DNA of 64,000 nt from SCTM01 sp965279655 (lineage in GTDB: Bacteria; Pseudomonadota; Alphaproteobacteria; Rhodospirillales; Rhodospirillaceae): contig OZ257255.1 of the NCBI GenBank assembly GCA_965279655.1, positions 2,790,001-2,854,000 of the forward strand, in the 5' to 3' direction. Both the position numbers and the translations under genes were made by a program. Positions 45,354 through 54,402 of this stretch are shown here, piece by piece; within the stretch, counting starts at the first letter, position 1; every line of letters begins with the position of its first letter. The notes beneath the pieces were generated by a model. That model was not told the DNA's origin. It did not search any database and saw only the letters and a list, made by a program, of their open reading frames with translations.

Positions 45354-47511
45354 TGTGCAAATGCCCCGTCTGCTGATCCCACAGATGGCGGTAGACGTTG
45401 CAACGCTCGAGCAGTTCCGAATGCGGCGCGAAGTCGAGCACCTGGCCGCGCTCCAGCACTAGAATCAGGTCGGATTGCACAAGCGAAGACAGGCGGTGCG
45501 ACACAATCACCATCGTGCGGCCACGTGCGATCTCGGTGAGGTTCTGGTGGACGATGGCTTCGCTCTCCGGATCGAGGGCGCTGGTCGCCTCATCGAACAG
45601 CAACAGGCGCGGACGCAGCAGCAGGGCGCGCGCAATCGCGAGGCGCTGGCGCTGGCCGCCGGAGAAGTTGGTGGCGCCTTCTTCGACAAACGTCTCGTAG
45701 GACATCGGCAAGCGATCGACGAATTCGTCGGCGCCGGCGAGACGCGCGGCTTCCATCACTTCGTGCAGCGAGGCGTCCGGTTTACCGGCCGCGATGTTGT
45801 CGCGAATGGTGCCGCGGAAAAGCAAGTTGTCCTGGAGAACGACGCCGATGCTGCGGCGCAGGTGCGTCAGGTCGATGTGGCGGATGTCGGTGCCGCTCAA
45901 GCGGATCAGGCCCTGCTGCGCGGTGTGGATGCCCTGGATCAGGCGCGTGATGGTGGTCTTGCCGGAGCCGGAACGGCCGACGATGCCGATCACCTGGCCC
46001 TCTTCCACGGAGAAGCTCACGTCCTTCAGGGCCGGCGTCGCGCCGCCGTCGTATTGGAACGTGACGCCGTCGAGTTCGAGCGAGCCGGTCAGCGCCGGGC
46101 GCACGCCGCGCTGGTTCGGATCGCGTTCCGGCGGGTGGTTCATCACCTGACCCAGCATCTTCAGCGAGATCTCGGTCTGTTGATATTCGTTGATCAGGCC
46201 GACCAGGGCCACCAGCGGACCGGTGACGCGGCCGGACAGCATGTTGAAGGCGATCAGCGCGCCCATGCTGATTTCGCCGTCGAACAGCGCAAAGGCGCCG
46301 ATGAACAGCACGGTCATCGTCATGATGCTCTGGATCGAGCCGGTCAGCGTTACGGCAATGGCGCTGAAGTAGCCGACGGTGGCGCGGCGACGGATCGAAT
46401 TCGCGACCTTCTGATCCCACGACTTCATGCGCAGGCCTTCGAGGGCCAGCGACTTCACAGTGCGCATGCCATGAATGGTCTCGACCAGATCGGCTTGTTT
46501 CGAGCCTTCGGCGGCGTAGAGCTGTTCGAGATAACTGCGGAACGTCGGCACCATGATGGCGATGATGCCCGCAAGGACCAGCGTAAAGCCGAGCACCACG
46601 AAGGTCAGCTTCACGGAATAGAGGAACAGGCCCACCAGCAGGATCGGCATGGTGAGGCAGTCGAGGAAGGTGTGGAACAGCCGCCCGGTGAGGAAGTTAC
46701 GGATGGTCTCGGTCTGCTGCATGTGACGCAGGAGAACGCCGGCGGTGTGGGTCTCGAAGAACGTCATCGGCAGGCGCAGCATGTGCGCGAACGTGCGCGA
46801 GGCAAGGCGCGCGTCGATCTTGTTCGTCGCGAACAGCATCAAGTACTGGCGCACATAGGAAAAGACCGTGTCGAAGGTCATGATCACGACGAAGGCGATC
46901 GCCACGGCCATCAATGTCTGTTGGCTGCGGTGCGGGATCACCTTGTCGATCATGATCTGGAACAACAGCGGCATGCCGAAACTGATCAGCGTGCCCATGA
47001 TCGCGGCGATGGCGACGTCGCGGAAATAGCGGCCCTGCTGGATGATGTCGGGCAAGAACCAGCGGAAACCGAAGGGCTGGCCTTGGTCGACGAGTGTGAA
47101 GCGGCGCTTGCACAGAATGAGGCGGCCGCTCCAGCGCTCCTGGAATGCATCGCGCGCCACCAGCGCCACGCCGGCCTTCTCGTTGCGCGGATCGAGCACG
47201 GCGAGGGCTAGCTGACCATCGGCGCCCGGCATCGCGCCGGCGATAATGACCCAACAGCCGTCGGTCTGCTCCGCCATCGCCGGATAGGCCGTGCCCATGC
47301 GGGTGACCTGATCCCAGGTGCGATTGCGCAGCAATTTTCCGGTGAGCCCAACTTCCTTCATGAGGCGCAGCACGGAGCCGATGGTGTCGGCTTCGTCGGC
47401 TGACGCAAACGCTTCGGGCGGAAGTTGCACGCCATGATGCAGCGCGACCAGGAACAGGCCACGCAGCGCAGCGAGATGCGCCGACATCTGCATTTCAGGG
47501 ACGTGGTTCAT
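45346..47511 (-). CDS. HlyB-like type I secretion ABC exporter with Cys-less C39-like domain
   Basis: 721 residues. Residues 10-130 are a peptidase-C39-like domain without the catalytic cysteine, as in HlyB, so it docks cargo rather than cleaving a leader. Six membrane helices span about 170-440. The nucleotide-binding domain has VGRSGSGKTTITRLIQG (Walker A), NFSGGQRQRLAIARALL (signature), LLLFDEATSALD (Walker B) and IVSHRLSS (H-loop). Such exporters secrete unfolded proteins with uncleaved C-terminal signals. Upstream of and overlapping the hlyD-like gene; the two giant octad-repeat genes just downstream are the likely cargo. Confidence 0.93.
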   Translation of the reverse strand: MNHVPEMQMSAHLAALRGLFLVALHHGVQLPPEAFASADEADTIGSVLRLMKEVGLTGKLLRNRTWDQVTRMGTAYPAMAEQTDGCWVIIAGAMPGADGQLALAVLDPRNEKAGVALVARDAFQERWSGRLILCKRRFTLVDQGQPFGFRWFLPDIIQQGRYFRDVAIAAIMGTLISFGMPLLFQIMIDKVIPHRSQQTLMAVAIAFVVIMTFDTVFSYVRQYLMLFATNKIDARLASRTFAHMLRLPMTFFETHTAGVLLRHMQQTETIRNFLTGRLFHTFLDCLTMPILLVGLFLYSVKLTFVVLGFTLVLAGIIAIMVPTFRSYLEQLYAAEGSKQADLVETIHGMRTVKSLALEGLRMKSWDQKVANSIRRRATVGYFSAIAVTLTGSIQSIMTMTVLFIGAFALFDGEISMGALIAFNMLSGRVTGPLVALVGLINEYQQTEISLKMLGQVMNHPPERDPNQRGVRPALTGSLELDGVTFQYDGGATPALKDVSFSVEEGQVIGIVGRSGSGKTTITRLIQGIHTAQQGLIRLSGTDIRHIDLTHLRRSIGVVLQDNLLFRGTIRDNIAAGKPDASLHEVMEAARLAGADEFVDRLPMSYETFVEEGATNFSGGQRQRLAIARALLLRPRLLLFDEATSALDPESEAIVHQNLTEIARGRTMVIVSHRLSSLVQSDLILVLERGQVLDFAPHSELLERCNVYRHLWDQQTGHLHSA

Positions 47512-47709
47512 GGTCGCAGGTATGATTTATAGAAGTTAACGAGCTACAAATTTTGCCCGTACGAGTTGTGAAAATTGGCCCTGGAAGTGGCGGGCGCGTG
47601 CTCTCCAGCGCGACGGGACTCTACCCCCGTGCGGGCGCACTCAAAAGGCGTGGTAGTGTTAAGAGGTCTGCTACCGCAAGACGTTGAAAACACACACTGT
47701 GGCTGCGAA

Positions 47710-49236
47710 TCAGGCCTGATTTGTTAAAGCGGCGAGTGCGTCGGCAGCATACTTTAGACTAATGGCCCATGGCTCACCGGGACGCTGGCGGATGATGCGC
47801 GCCACCGGATACCAGACCGGCACCTCGACCTTCTCGGTTCCCCAATACCAGAGCTTGCCGCCGCCGGACGCGACCAGGATCCACACCGGTGTCCCAATCG
47901 CCCCCGCGACGTGCGCGGTGGTGTTGGAAACGGTGATCACCAGATCGCACGCGGCGACAAGGGCCGCGACGCCGTCGAGATCCTCGCGCAGGTCCAAACC
48001 CTCGACGTGAAGCAGTTCGACTCCGTGCTGGCGCGCAAGCGCCTGCCGCTCCACCGCGGTGTCGCCGTACTGGAGATCGACGAATCGGCAGCCGGGGGTG
48101 CGCAGGATGTCGGCCCACTCCGCCAGCGCCGTGCTCTTTTTCTCGCCGAACGCCACGTTCTTGCTCAGCCAGGAAATGCCCACGAGCTTTTCCTCGGGCT
48201 TGACCCCGAGCTTGTTGCGAAACCCCAGCACGCGCGGCGCATCCGGCGCCAAATACGCCCGCCGCTGGCTGGGAAAGCGCGAGATGTCGTGGCGGACCAC
48301 ATGACCGACGCTGCCGGCCGGCAGGTGCGCCTTGATGTTCTCGCCGAGCAGGGTCTGCGGCGTACGCCGCGGAATCACGCGCACGGTGGGATAGGACCGC
48401 TGGAACAGCGGCGCCAAGCGCGGATCGCATTCCCACACCACGCGAATTCCGGCCGCGACAAGATCGCCGATCATGCTGGCGTAGAGGATCTCGTCGCCGG
48501 GTCCCTGTTCGCCCCAGATCAGGACTTCGCCGTCGATCGGCCGTCCCGTCCACAGCGGATAAATGAAACGCAGAAGGATTCCGTCGGCGGTCCAACGGTA
48601 GTCGTACTGCTGCCAGCCTTCCGTGAACTGACCGCACATCAACAGCACGCTGCCGAGGTTCTTCCGCGCCATGGCGAGATTGGGGTTGAGTTCCAGCGAT
48701 TTGCGCAGCGCGGCGATCGCTTCGTCCAGCTTCCCCAGGCCCCAGTAGGCCATGCCAAGATTGCTGTAGGCCTCCGCGTAGGTCGGCCGGATCGCCAGCG
48801 CCTTAAGGAGCTGCGGCACGGACTCCGCATAACGGCCCGCGTTCGTCAGCGAGTCGCCATAGTTGCTGAGCGTGCGCTCGTTCTCCGGATCGAGCGCGAC
48901 GGCTTTCGCGTAGGCCTCGACCGCTTCCGGGTAGCGATACAACGCGTTCAGCGCCACGCCGAGATTGTTGAAGGCAATCCCCGCGTTGGGGTCGATGGCG
49001 ATGGCTTTCCGGTGCAGCTTGATCGATTCCTCGGCGCGGCCCTGTTCGTAGACCACGGCCCCCAAGTTTGTGAGCGCGATCGGATCTTTCGGATTGAAGG
49101 TGAGCGCCTTGCGGAATTCGGCTTCGGCGGGCTCGCGCAAGCCCGCGGCATGGAATTTCACGGCCGCCGAAAAATGCGCGATGAAGGACTCGATCTTCTG
49201 CGCCGACGCGTTGCCGCCCTGCCCTCGCCGCGTCAT
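47710..49236 (-). CDS. TPR protein with C-terminal GT9-like domain
   Basis: 508 residues. TPRs cover about 25-215 (ALTNLGAVVYEQGRAEESIKL, AFNNLGVALNALYRYPEAVEAY, AYSNLGMAYWGLGKLDEAIAAL). The GT9-like part has EVLIWGEQGPGDEILYASM and DLVITVSNTTAHVAGAIGTPVW, with an N in place of the usual D in the second motif, and a Trp-rich WYWGTEKVEVPVWYP segment. It is the fourth TPR-GT9 protein in the window and lies just upstream of the type I exporter on the same strand, so it may act on the exported proteins or their glycans. Confidence 0.83.
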   Translation of the reverse strand: MTRRGQGGNASAQKIESFIAHFSAAVKFHAAGLREPAEAEFRKALTFNPKDPIALTNLGAVVYEQGRAEESIKLHRKAIAIDPNAGIAFNNLGVALNALYRYPEAVEAYAKAVALDPENERTLSNYGDSLTNAGRYAESVPQLLKALAIRPTYAEAYSNLGMAYWGLGKLDEAIAALRKSLELNPNLAMARKNLGSVLLMCGQFTEGWQQYDYRWTADGILLRFIYPLWTGRPIDGEVLIWGEQGPGDEILYASMIGDLVAAGIRVVWECDPRLAPLFQRSYPTVRVIPRRTPQTLLGENIKAHLPAGSVGHVVRHDISRFPSQRRAYLAPDAPRVLGFRNKLGVKPEEKLVGISWLSKNVAFGEKKSTALAEWADILRTPGCRFVDLQYGDTAVERQALARQHGVELLHVEGLDLREDLDGVAALVAACDLVITVSNTTAHVAGAIGTPVWILVASGGGKLWYWGTEKVEVPVWYPVARIIRQRPGEPWAISLKYAADALAALTNQA

Positions 49237-49309
49237 GGACCGTTCCTAAATATCGCTCGCTGAAACCAGCTTCTACCCGCGCAGCATTGCGGGCGCATTA
49301 ATACGTCAT

Positions 49310-50137
49310 CTAGGCGTCAGACATAAGCGCGTTCAACTCTGCGCCATTTGCGGCTTGAGCGAAGTTTTCGAACGTCCCATGGACGGCGATCTCCTTCGCG
49401 GCGGCCATGAACCCGCCCCAGGCGGCGCGCGCCATCGCACCACCGACACTGATCCGCCGCACACCGAGGGCGGCGAGGCCGACTGCTGTGAATCCCGGCT
49501 TCCCAGCCAACACGTTCACGGGCTTCGGCGCGACCGCGCGCACCACCGCCGCGACTTGATCTTCTGTCGTGAGGCCGGGCGCGTAGAGGCAATCGGCCCC
49601 CGCCTCCGCGAAAGCTGAGAGGCGACGCAGAACGTCGTCTAGGTCCGGACGTCCGGTGATGAAACCCTCGGCACGTGCGACCAGCAGTACATCGCCGCCT
49701 TCTGCATCGACGGCTTTGCGCGCCGCGCGGATGCGAGTCACGCTGTCGTCGAAGTCACGCACGCGCCTCGCGGGGAGAGTTTGCTTGTCTTCGATGGACA
49801 GGCCCGCAATTCCTGTCCGACACGCGCGCCGCACGTTGGCCATCAGACCGTCGATGTCCTCCGCGTGGCCGTCCTCGAAGTCAGCGTTTACCGGAAGGTC
49901 TGTCGCCTGAACCATCGTCGCGAGATGAGTGAATATCTTCTCCACATCGCCCTGCTCGTCGGGCCGCCCCTCACTCCAGGCGAAGCCGGAACTCGTCGTC
50001 GCGAGAGCCTTGAAGCCGAGATGCGCGAGATACCGCGCGCTCCCGACGTCCCAGGGATTAGGGAGAATGAAGCACCCGGCACGATGCAGATCTCTGAAGG
50101 ACTGGCGCTTGGCTTCTGTCGACTTCGCTGTCGTCAT
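49310..50137 (-). CDS. Isocitrate lyase / PEP mutase superfamily protein
   Basis: 275 residues, a TIM barrel by family. Motifs: LPNPWDVGSARYLAHLGFKALATTSSG near residue 25-50 (key part NPWDVGSA), PVNADFEDGHAE with metal-binding acidic residues near 83, GLSIEDKQ near 112, and VARAEGF near 152. The usual KKCGH catalytic cysteine motif of isocitrate lyase is absent, as in the PEP_mutase subgroup that includes 2-methylisocitrate-lyase-like and oxaloacetate-decarboxylase-like enzymes. It ends 12 bp from nadC. Exact reaction unknown. Confidence 0.85.
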   Translation of the reverse strand: MTTAKSTEAKRQSFRDLHRAGCFILPNPWDVGSARYLAHLGFKALATTSSGFAWSEGRPDEQGDVEKIFTHLATMVQATDLPVNADFEDGHAEDIDGLMANVRRACRTGIAGLSIEDKQTLPARRVRDFDDSVTRIRAARKAVDAEGGDVLLVARAEGFITGRPDLDDVLRRLSAFAEAGADCLYAPGLTTEDQVAAVVRAVAPKPVNVLAGKPGFTAVGLAALGVRRISVGGAMARAAWGGFMAAAKEIAVHGTFENFAQAANGAELNALMSDA

Positions 50138-50149
50138 TTCAACGCCGCG

Positions 50150-50998
50150 CTAGAGGAAATCGAGACCCACATCGAGGCAGGGCGCGGAGTGCGTGATCCA
50201 GCCCGCGGACAAGAGGTCGACGCCGGCTTCGGCGATGGCGGGGGCGGTCGCCTTCGTGATCGATCCGGACGCCTCGGTCACCGCGCGGCCGTCCACGCGG
50301 CGCACGGCCTCTTTCAAGGTGGTGGGGTCCATGTTGTCGAGCAGCACCACGTCGGCCTTGGCGGCCAGGGCCAGATCGAGCTGATCCAGCGTGTCGACCT
50401 CGACCTCGATCTTCACCATATGGCCCGCGCCTTTGCGCGCCGCCGCGATGGATTCCGTCACGCCGCCGGCGGCGGCGATGTGGTTGTCCTTGATGAGGAT
50501 GGCGTCGTAGAGACCGAAGCGGTGGTTCATCCCGCCGCCGCAGCGCACGGCATACTTCTCCAGCGCGCGCAGGCCCGGCGTGGTTTTCCGCGTGCAGCAG
50601 ACGTGGGTCTTGGTGTGGGCGATGGCCTTGGCGATCTCCGCCGTCGCGGTGGCGACACCGGAAAGATGGCCGAGGAAATTCAGCGCGACACGTTCCGCCG
50701 TGGTGATGCCGCGCGCGGGCCCGGAGAGTTCCAATAGCACGGCGCCGGCGGCCACCGTATCGCCGTCATGGGCGCGCTGTTTCACGACAATCGCGGGATC
50801 GACGATCTGGAAAGCGTGTGTCGCCACACGCAGCCCGGCGATCACGCCCGGCTTGCGCGCGGCGATGACGGCCTTGGCTTGGCAATCCGCGGGGATGACC
50901 GCATTGGACGTGATGTCGCCGGCGTCGCCGAGGTCCTCCGCCAATGCGCGGCGGACCGCCTCATCGACGAGATTGAACGGCGGCGGCGCGGGCATCAT
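50150..50998 (-). CDS. nadC: Nicotinate-nucleotide pyrophosphorylase (carboxylating)
   Basis: 282 residues, standard length. It converts quinolinate and PRPP to nicotinate mononucleotide with CO2 loss. Motifs: EDLGDAGDITS near 20, AERVALNFLGHLSGVAT near 122, TRKTTPGLRALEKYAVRCGGGMNHR near 158-180 (key part TRKTTPGLR), and DAILIKDNHI. Downstream of nadA with a 9-bp gap, so they form an operon. Confidence 0.97.
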   Translation of the reverse strand: MMPAPPPFNLVDEAVRRALAEDLGDAGDITSNAVIPADCQAKAVIAARKPGVIAGLRVATHAFQIVDPAIVVKQRAHDGDTVAAGAVLLELSGPARGITTAERVALNFLGHLSGVATATAEIAKAIAHTKTHVCCTRKTTPGLRALEKYAVRCGGGMNHRFGLYDAILIKDNHIAAAGGVTESIAAARKGAGHMVKIEVEVDTLDQLDLALAAKADVVLLDNMDPTTLKEAVRRVDGRAVTEASGSITKATAPAIAEAGVDLLSAGWITHSAPCLDVGLDFL

Positions 50999-51007
50999 GG
51001 CGGCGGC

Positions 51008-52036
51008 TTACGTGCCGTATTTCCAGCCCGTGATCATGCGCTCGACCGACACGCGCGCCTTCGCGGCGATCGCCGGATCGATGTGCACTTCGACCGTTTC
51101 ATTCTCGAGCGCGTACAGGATGTTCTGCAGCTCGATCTTCTTCATGAACGGGCACAGGTTGCATGGCTTCACGAAGTCGACTTCCGGGAAATCGGCCGCG
51201 ACGTTGTCGCTCATGGAGCACTCGGTGACGAGCACGACCTTGGCCGGCTTGTTCTTGGCGACGTAGTCGATCATGCCGGCGGTCGAGCCGGTGAAATCAC
51301 ACTCGGCCACCACTTCCGGCGAACACTCCGGGTGCGCCAGAACGATGACGCCCGGATTGCTTTCGCGATAGCCGCGAATGTCTTCCGGCGTGAACTGTTC
51401 ATGGACCACGCAACGGCCCTTCCAGGTGATGACTTCGCACGACACCTGCTTGGCCGTGTTCAGGGCGAGGTATTCATCCGGCAGCATGATCACGCGGGGC
51501 ACACCGAGGCCTTCGACGATCTGCGCGGCATTCGCGGAGGTGCAGCAGATATCGGATTCCGCCTTCACATCGGCGGAGGTGTTCACATAGGTGACGACCG
51601 GCACGCCCGGGTACTGCGCCTTGAGCTTGCGCACGTCTTCGGCGGTGATCGCTTCGGCCAGGGTGCAGCCGGCGCCCATGTCGGGGATCAGAACCTTCTT
51701 GCTCGGGTTCATGATCTTCGAGGTCTCGGCCATGAAGTGCACGCCCGCCATGACGATGATGTCGGCCGTGGTGTTGGCGGCGCTGCGCGCGAGCGCCAAT
51801 GAGTCACCGGTGATGTCGGCGACGCAGTGGAAGATCTCCGGGGTCATGTAGTTGTGGCCCAGGATGACGGCGTTCTTCTCCGCCTTGAGCTGATTGATCC
51901 GGTGGATCAACGGCGCGAACACCGGCCATTCCACTTCCGGAATGACCTTGCGCACCTTCTCGTACAGGTGCGCCGTGCTCTTCTCGACCTCGGACGTGTA
52001 GCGGAGGTCCGGAGCGTTCGGGTTAACGACGTTCAT
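51008..52036 (-). CDS. nadA: Quinolinate synthase
   Basis: 342 residues. It condenses iminoaspartate with dihydroxyacetone phosphate to quinolinate using a [4Fe-4S] cluster. Conserved blocks: VILGHNYMTPEI near residue 58, VMAGVHFMAETSKIMNP, PDMGAGCTLAEAI, VTYVNTSADVKAESDICCTSANA, AHPECSPEVV, GSTAGMIDYV and KPCNLCPFMKKI; the three cluster cysteines fall in GAGC, HPEC and the CNLC region. No nadB is nearby. First gene of nadA-nadC, preceded by a candidate NadQ operator. Confidence 0.97.
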   Translation of the reverse strand: MNVVNPNAPDLRYTSEVEKSTAHLYEKVRKVIPEVEWPVFAPLIHRINQLKAEKNAVILGHNYMTPEIFHCVADITGDSLALARSAANTTADIIVMAGVHFMAETSKIMNPSKKVLIPDMGAGCTLAEAITAEDVRKLKAQYPGVPVVTYVNTSADVKAESDICCTSANAAQIVEGLGVPRVIMLPDEYLALNTAKQVSCEVITWKGRCVVHEQFTPEDIRGYRESNPGVIVLAHPECSPEVVAECDFTGSTAGMIDYVAKNKPAKVVLVTECSMSDNVAADFPEVDFVKPCNLCPFMKKIELQNILYALENETVEVHIDPAIAAKARVSVERMITGWKYGT

Positions 52037-52082
52037 ACCAACCAGCCTTTCCGAGGGCGTCTTGATGACGCATCCGTGTACT

Positions 52083-52101
52083 TGTGCTAACTTTGAGCAT
52101 A
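52083..52101. promoter_or_regulatory. Candidate NadQ operator upstream of nadA
   Basis: Imperfect palindrome TGTGCTAACTTTGAGCATA, centred about 55 bp before the nadA start, with TGCT / AGCA half-sites. A NadQ-like regulator is encoded nearby at 53272-54222. The assignment of this palindrome to NadQ is inference from proximity and symmetry. Confidence 0.45.
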
Positions 52102-52318
52102 TGTGGGACCTGAAAAAAGCACGGTTCCCACGTGCACAGCGGAAAACTAGGGTCTAGGGATGCTCAAGTCAAGCACAACGGTCCGGGGGCGCCGCCCACA
52201 GCGCGCGACGATGAGAGATAAATCTATTTTAATTCAATAACTTGAACGGCCATGGCCAACAGGGCCTGACCGTTCTTTGGGTACTGCCGGAAAATCGTGA
52301 TCGAGAAGAGGGGCCGGC

Positions 52319-53143
52319 TTACGCGACCGCTTCTTCCTCGCCCAGGGTCGTTTCCAGCTCGAAGCGGTCGAGCTTGGTCGGGCACATGCCGCAGTAATCG
52401 ACTTCCTCTTGCGCGAAGAACGCAGCGATTTCCGCATCGGTGGCATCGAGGGAAAGGCCGTCGACCGCGAGGTAGGGCTTCCACTCCGGAACGCCGTGCA
52501 AGTCGAACCGGTCGGCCACTTGGCCGAGGTAGGCGATCGACGGGCACTTCCAAAGCTTGTTCTCATGCAGCTGCGGACAAGCCTTCTCCGCGCACACTTC
52601 CCACGCCTTACGCGGATTGCCGTCCGCGAACGGCTTCATGCTCTTCCCCTCGCCGACATAAGGGTCGTACCAATTCTCGTTCGAATTGTAGACGAACACC
52701 TTGGCGCCCTTCTGCTGCCAGGAGCCGAGCAGCGGCATGATCTTGTTCATGCGCGCGACGTACTCGGGTTCTTTGCCGTGAATGCTCACCACCAGCGACG
52801 CGTCGGTGGCGATCAACGCCTCATCGAGGGTCGGGTGACGGCCGAGCAGCAGGCCGTTTGAAAAGATGCGCAGCTCCGTTTCCGGGAACAGCTCCTTCGT
52901 CAGGTAGATGTAATCCTTGAAGCGCGGGTTGATCGCGGGTTCGCCGCCGAGAAGATGGAACGTGCGGGGCTTGATGCGCTTCGACCACGCGGTCAGCCAT
53001 TCCTTGCCCGTCTCGAAGGGCATGATGCCACCGGGCGCGGACGCTGATTTCACGCCATAATTGCTGTAATGGCTGCAGCCTTTGCAATGCAGATTACATG
53101 CATGCGCAAGGTGAAACTGGATGTCGTTGATCTGCACGGCCAT
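52319..53143 (-). CDS. Radical SAM protein (SPASM-like C-terminal cysteines)
   Basis: 274 residues from ATG 53143 (AGGG 9 nt upstream; the longer frame adds an unsupported N-terminus). The CxxxCxxC motif is HACNLHCKGCSHY near residue 14, LLGGEPAINPRF is the GGE motif, and IFSNGLLL a family strand. Later cysteines CAEKACPQL, LWKCP and CGMCP could bind an auxiliary cluster. Similar proteins are annotated as radical SAM enzymes of unknown substrate in glycan regions. It stands alone between nadA and nadQ, with no peptide substrate gene visible. Confidence 0.82.
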   Translation of the reverse strand: MAVQINDIQFHLAHACNLHCKGCSHYSNYGVKSASAPGGIMPFETGKEWLTAWSKRIKPRTFHLLGGEPAINPRFKDYIYLTKELFPETELRIFSNGLLLGRHPTLDEALIATDASLVVSIHGKEPEYVARMNKIMPLLGSWQQKGAKVFVYNSNENWYDPYVGEGKSMKPFADGNPRKAWEVCAEKACPQLHENKLWKCPSIAYLGQVADRFDLHGVPEWKPYLAVDGLSLDATDAEIAAFFAQEEVDYCGMCPTKLDRFELETTLGEEEAVA

Positions 53144-53271
53144 TGGCGGAACCCTCATTTGGGGCGGGCAGCCCACGCAGCATACTCCCTCCTTCGACTT
53201 AAAGATGGGTTAAAAGCGATCCGTGCGATGTCGGCGGTTTGCTTGACGAATCCTGCAATGATTCGCGCCCG

Positions 53272-54222
53272 TTACCGAGCCCCGCGTCGCACGCGTAACG
53301 GCAGCCGCACGCCCGGCGCTTGACGCTCCAAGATCACGCCGCGACGGAATCGAAACAGTTCAGCGGGCCTGCCGCCGGTCTGGGCGGAGATCTGGCCGGT
53401 CGGTTCCACGAGGCCTTCATGCGCGACCAGGCGCCGGAAGTTCTGCTTGTGCAGGCGGCCGCCGGCGAGCGCCTCTACCGCGCGCTGCAACTGCAGCAGC
53501 GTGAACGCCGGCGGCATCAATTCGAAGATCACGGGACGGTATTTTATCTTGGCGCGCAGACGGCCCATGGCGGTCGCCAGGATGCGGCGATGATCCTTGA
53601 TCAGCGGCGAGCCGGTGATGGTGGCATGCGCGTTCTGCTGGAGGGAACGGCCGTCGCGGGCGCTTTCCGCCACCATGCCGGCCTCATAGAGCAGCTCATA
53701 GCGTTCCAGCACCCGCTCGTTGTCCCAAGGCGCATCTCCGAGGGCGAACGTCAGGTCGGCCCGGTCGCGCCGTTGCTTGAGTTCGGCCTTCGTTGTGGCG
53801 GCGTCGCACCAGGCCTTCAGACGCGGAATGATCATGGCATCCAGGATGGCGGGCACCCCTGTCCGCCAGTCCTCCCACGGGAAGGACCGGTACCAATCCG
53901 TCCAGACCCCCTCGCCCGGCGGCTTGCCTTCGGTCTGTCCCAGTAGGGCGAGGTAGCCGACCGACACCGGACGCGGGCCGCCGGCGCGTTCCTGCGGATC
54001 GCGGAACCGGTCGCCGAAAGTGTACAGCTGCTCCACATAACCCAGCGGCAGGCCGGTTTGCTGATCGACCCAGGTGCGCAGGCCCTCTTCCAGGGTGCGG
54101 TGGCCGGTGGGATCGAACGGGCCGCAGGGCAGCCCGAGTCCAGGCTCGCCGCCCATGCTGACGAGCAAAATCTTCGGCGCGTCGTCGCTGACGGCGACGA
54201 TCACCGCGGATAGCTCGATCAT
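53272..54222 (-). CDS. nadQ: NadQ-like transcriptional regulator of NAD synthesis (Nudix-like + winged helix)
   Basis: 316 residues from ATG 54222; a GTG at 54243 is an alternative. The N-terminal half is Nudix-like (VIVAVSDDAPKILLVSM, LPCGPFDPTGHRTLEEGLRTWV) but lacks a full catalytic Nudix box, as expected of a sensor. The C-terminal part, with FELMPPAFTLLQLQRAVEAL, LHKQNFRRLVAHEGLVEPTG and a basic tail, is the winged-helix-like DNA-binding region shared with NrtR. NadQ (COG4111) represses NAD-synthesis genes in Alphaproteobacteria; nadA-nadC are 1-2 kb away. It is divergent from fliF. Confidence 0.75.
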   Translation of the reverse strand: MIELSAVIVAVSDDAPKILLVSMGGEPGLGLPCGPFDPTGHRTLEEGLRTWVDQQTGLPLGYVEQLYTFGDRFRDPQERAGGPRPVSVGYLALLGQTEGKPPGEGVWTDWYRSFPWEDWRTGVPAILDAMIIPRLKAWCDAATTKAELKQRRDRADLTFALGDAPWDNERVLERYELLYEAGMVAESARDGRSLQQNAHATITGSPLIKDHRRILATAMGRLRAKIKYRPVIFELMPPAFTLLQLQRAVEALAGGRLHKQNFRRLVAHEGLVEPTGQISAQTGGRPAELFRFRRGVILERQAPGVRLPLRVRRGAR

Positions 54223-54402
54223 GACCCCAGCGATGGCCGCCACCGGCTTGATGCTCCATGAGGAATTGATGGATGAGGGTAGTATCAACTTTGCCACAGC
54301 GCCCGGCAAAAATTTCCGAGTGTTAACGAGTTCTTCAGCGCGCGCCCCTAGCGTCCGGCCCAGGCGTCAAAGCGACCAAATCCAGTTCAGGGGACCGGGG
54401 CG

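Noticed and set aside
45475..47211. 578-codon plus-strand open frame opposite the ABC exporter
   Set aside because: It is antisense to a clear ABC transporter with all motifs; its composition (Glu/His/Arg/Gly) is typical of GC-rich antisense frames.
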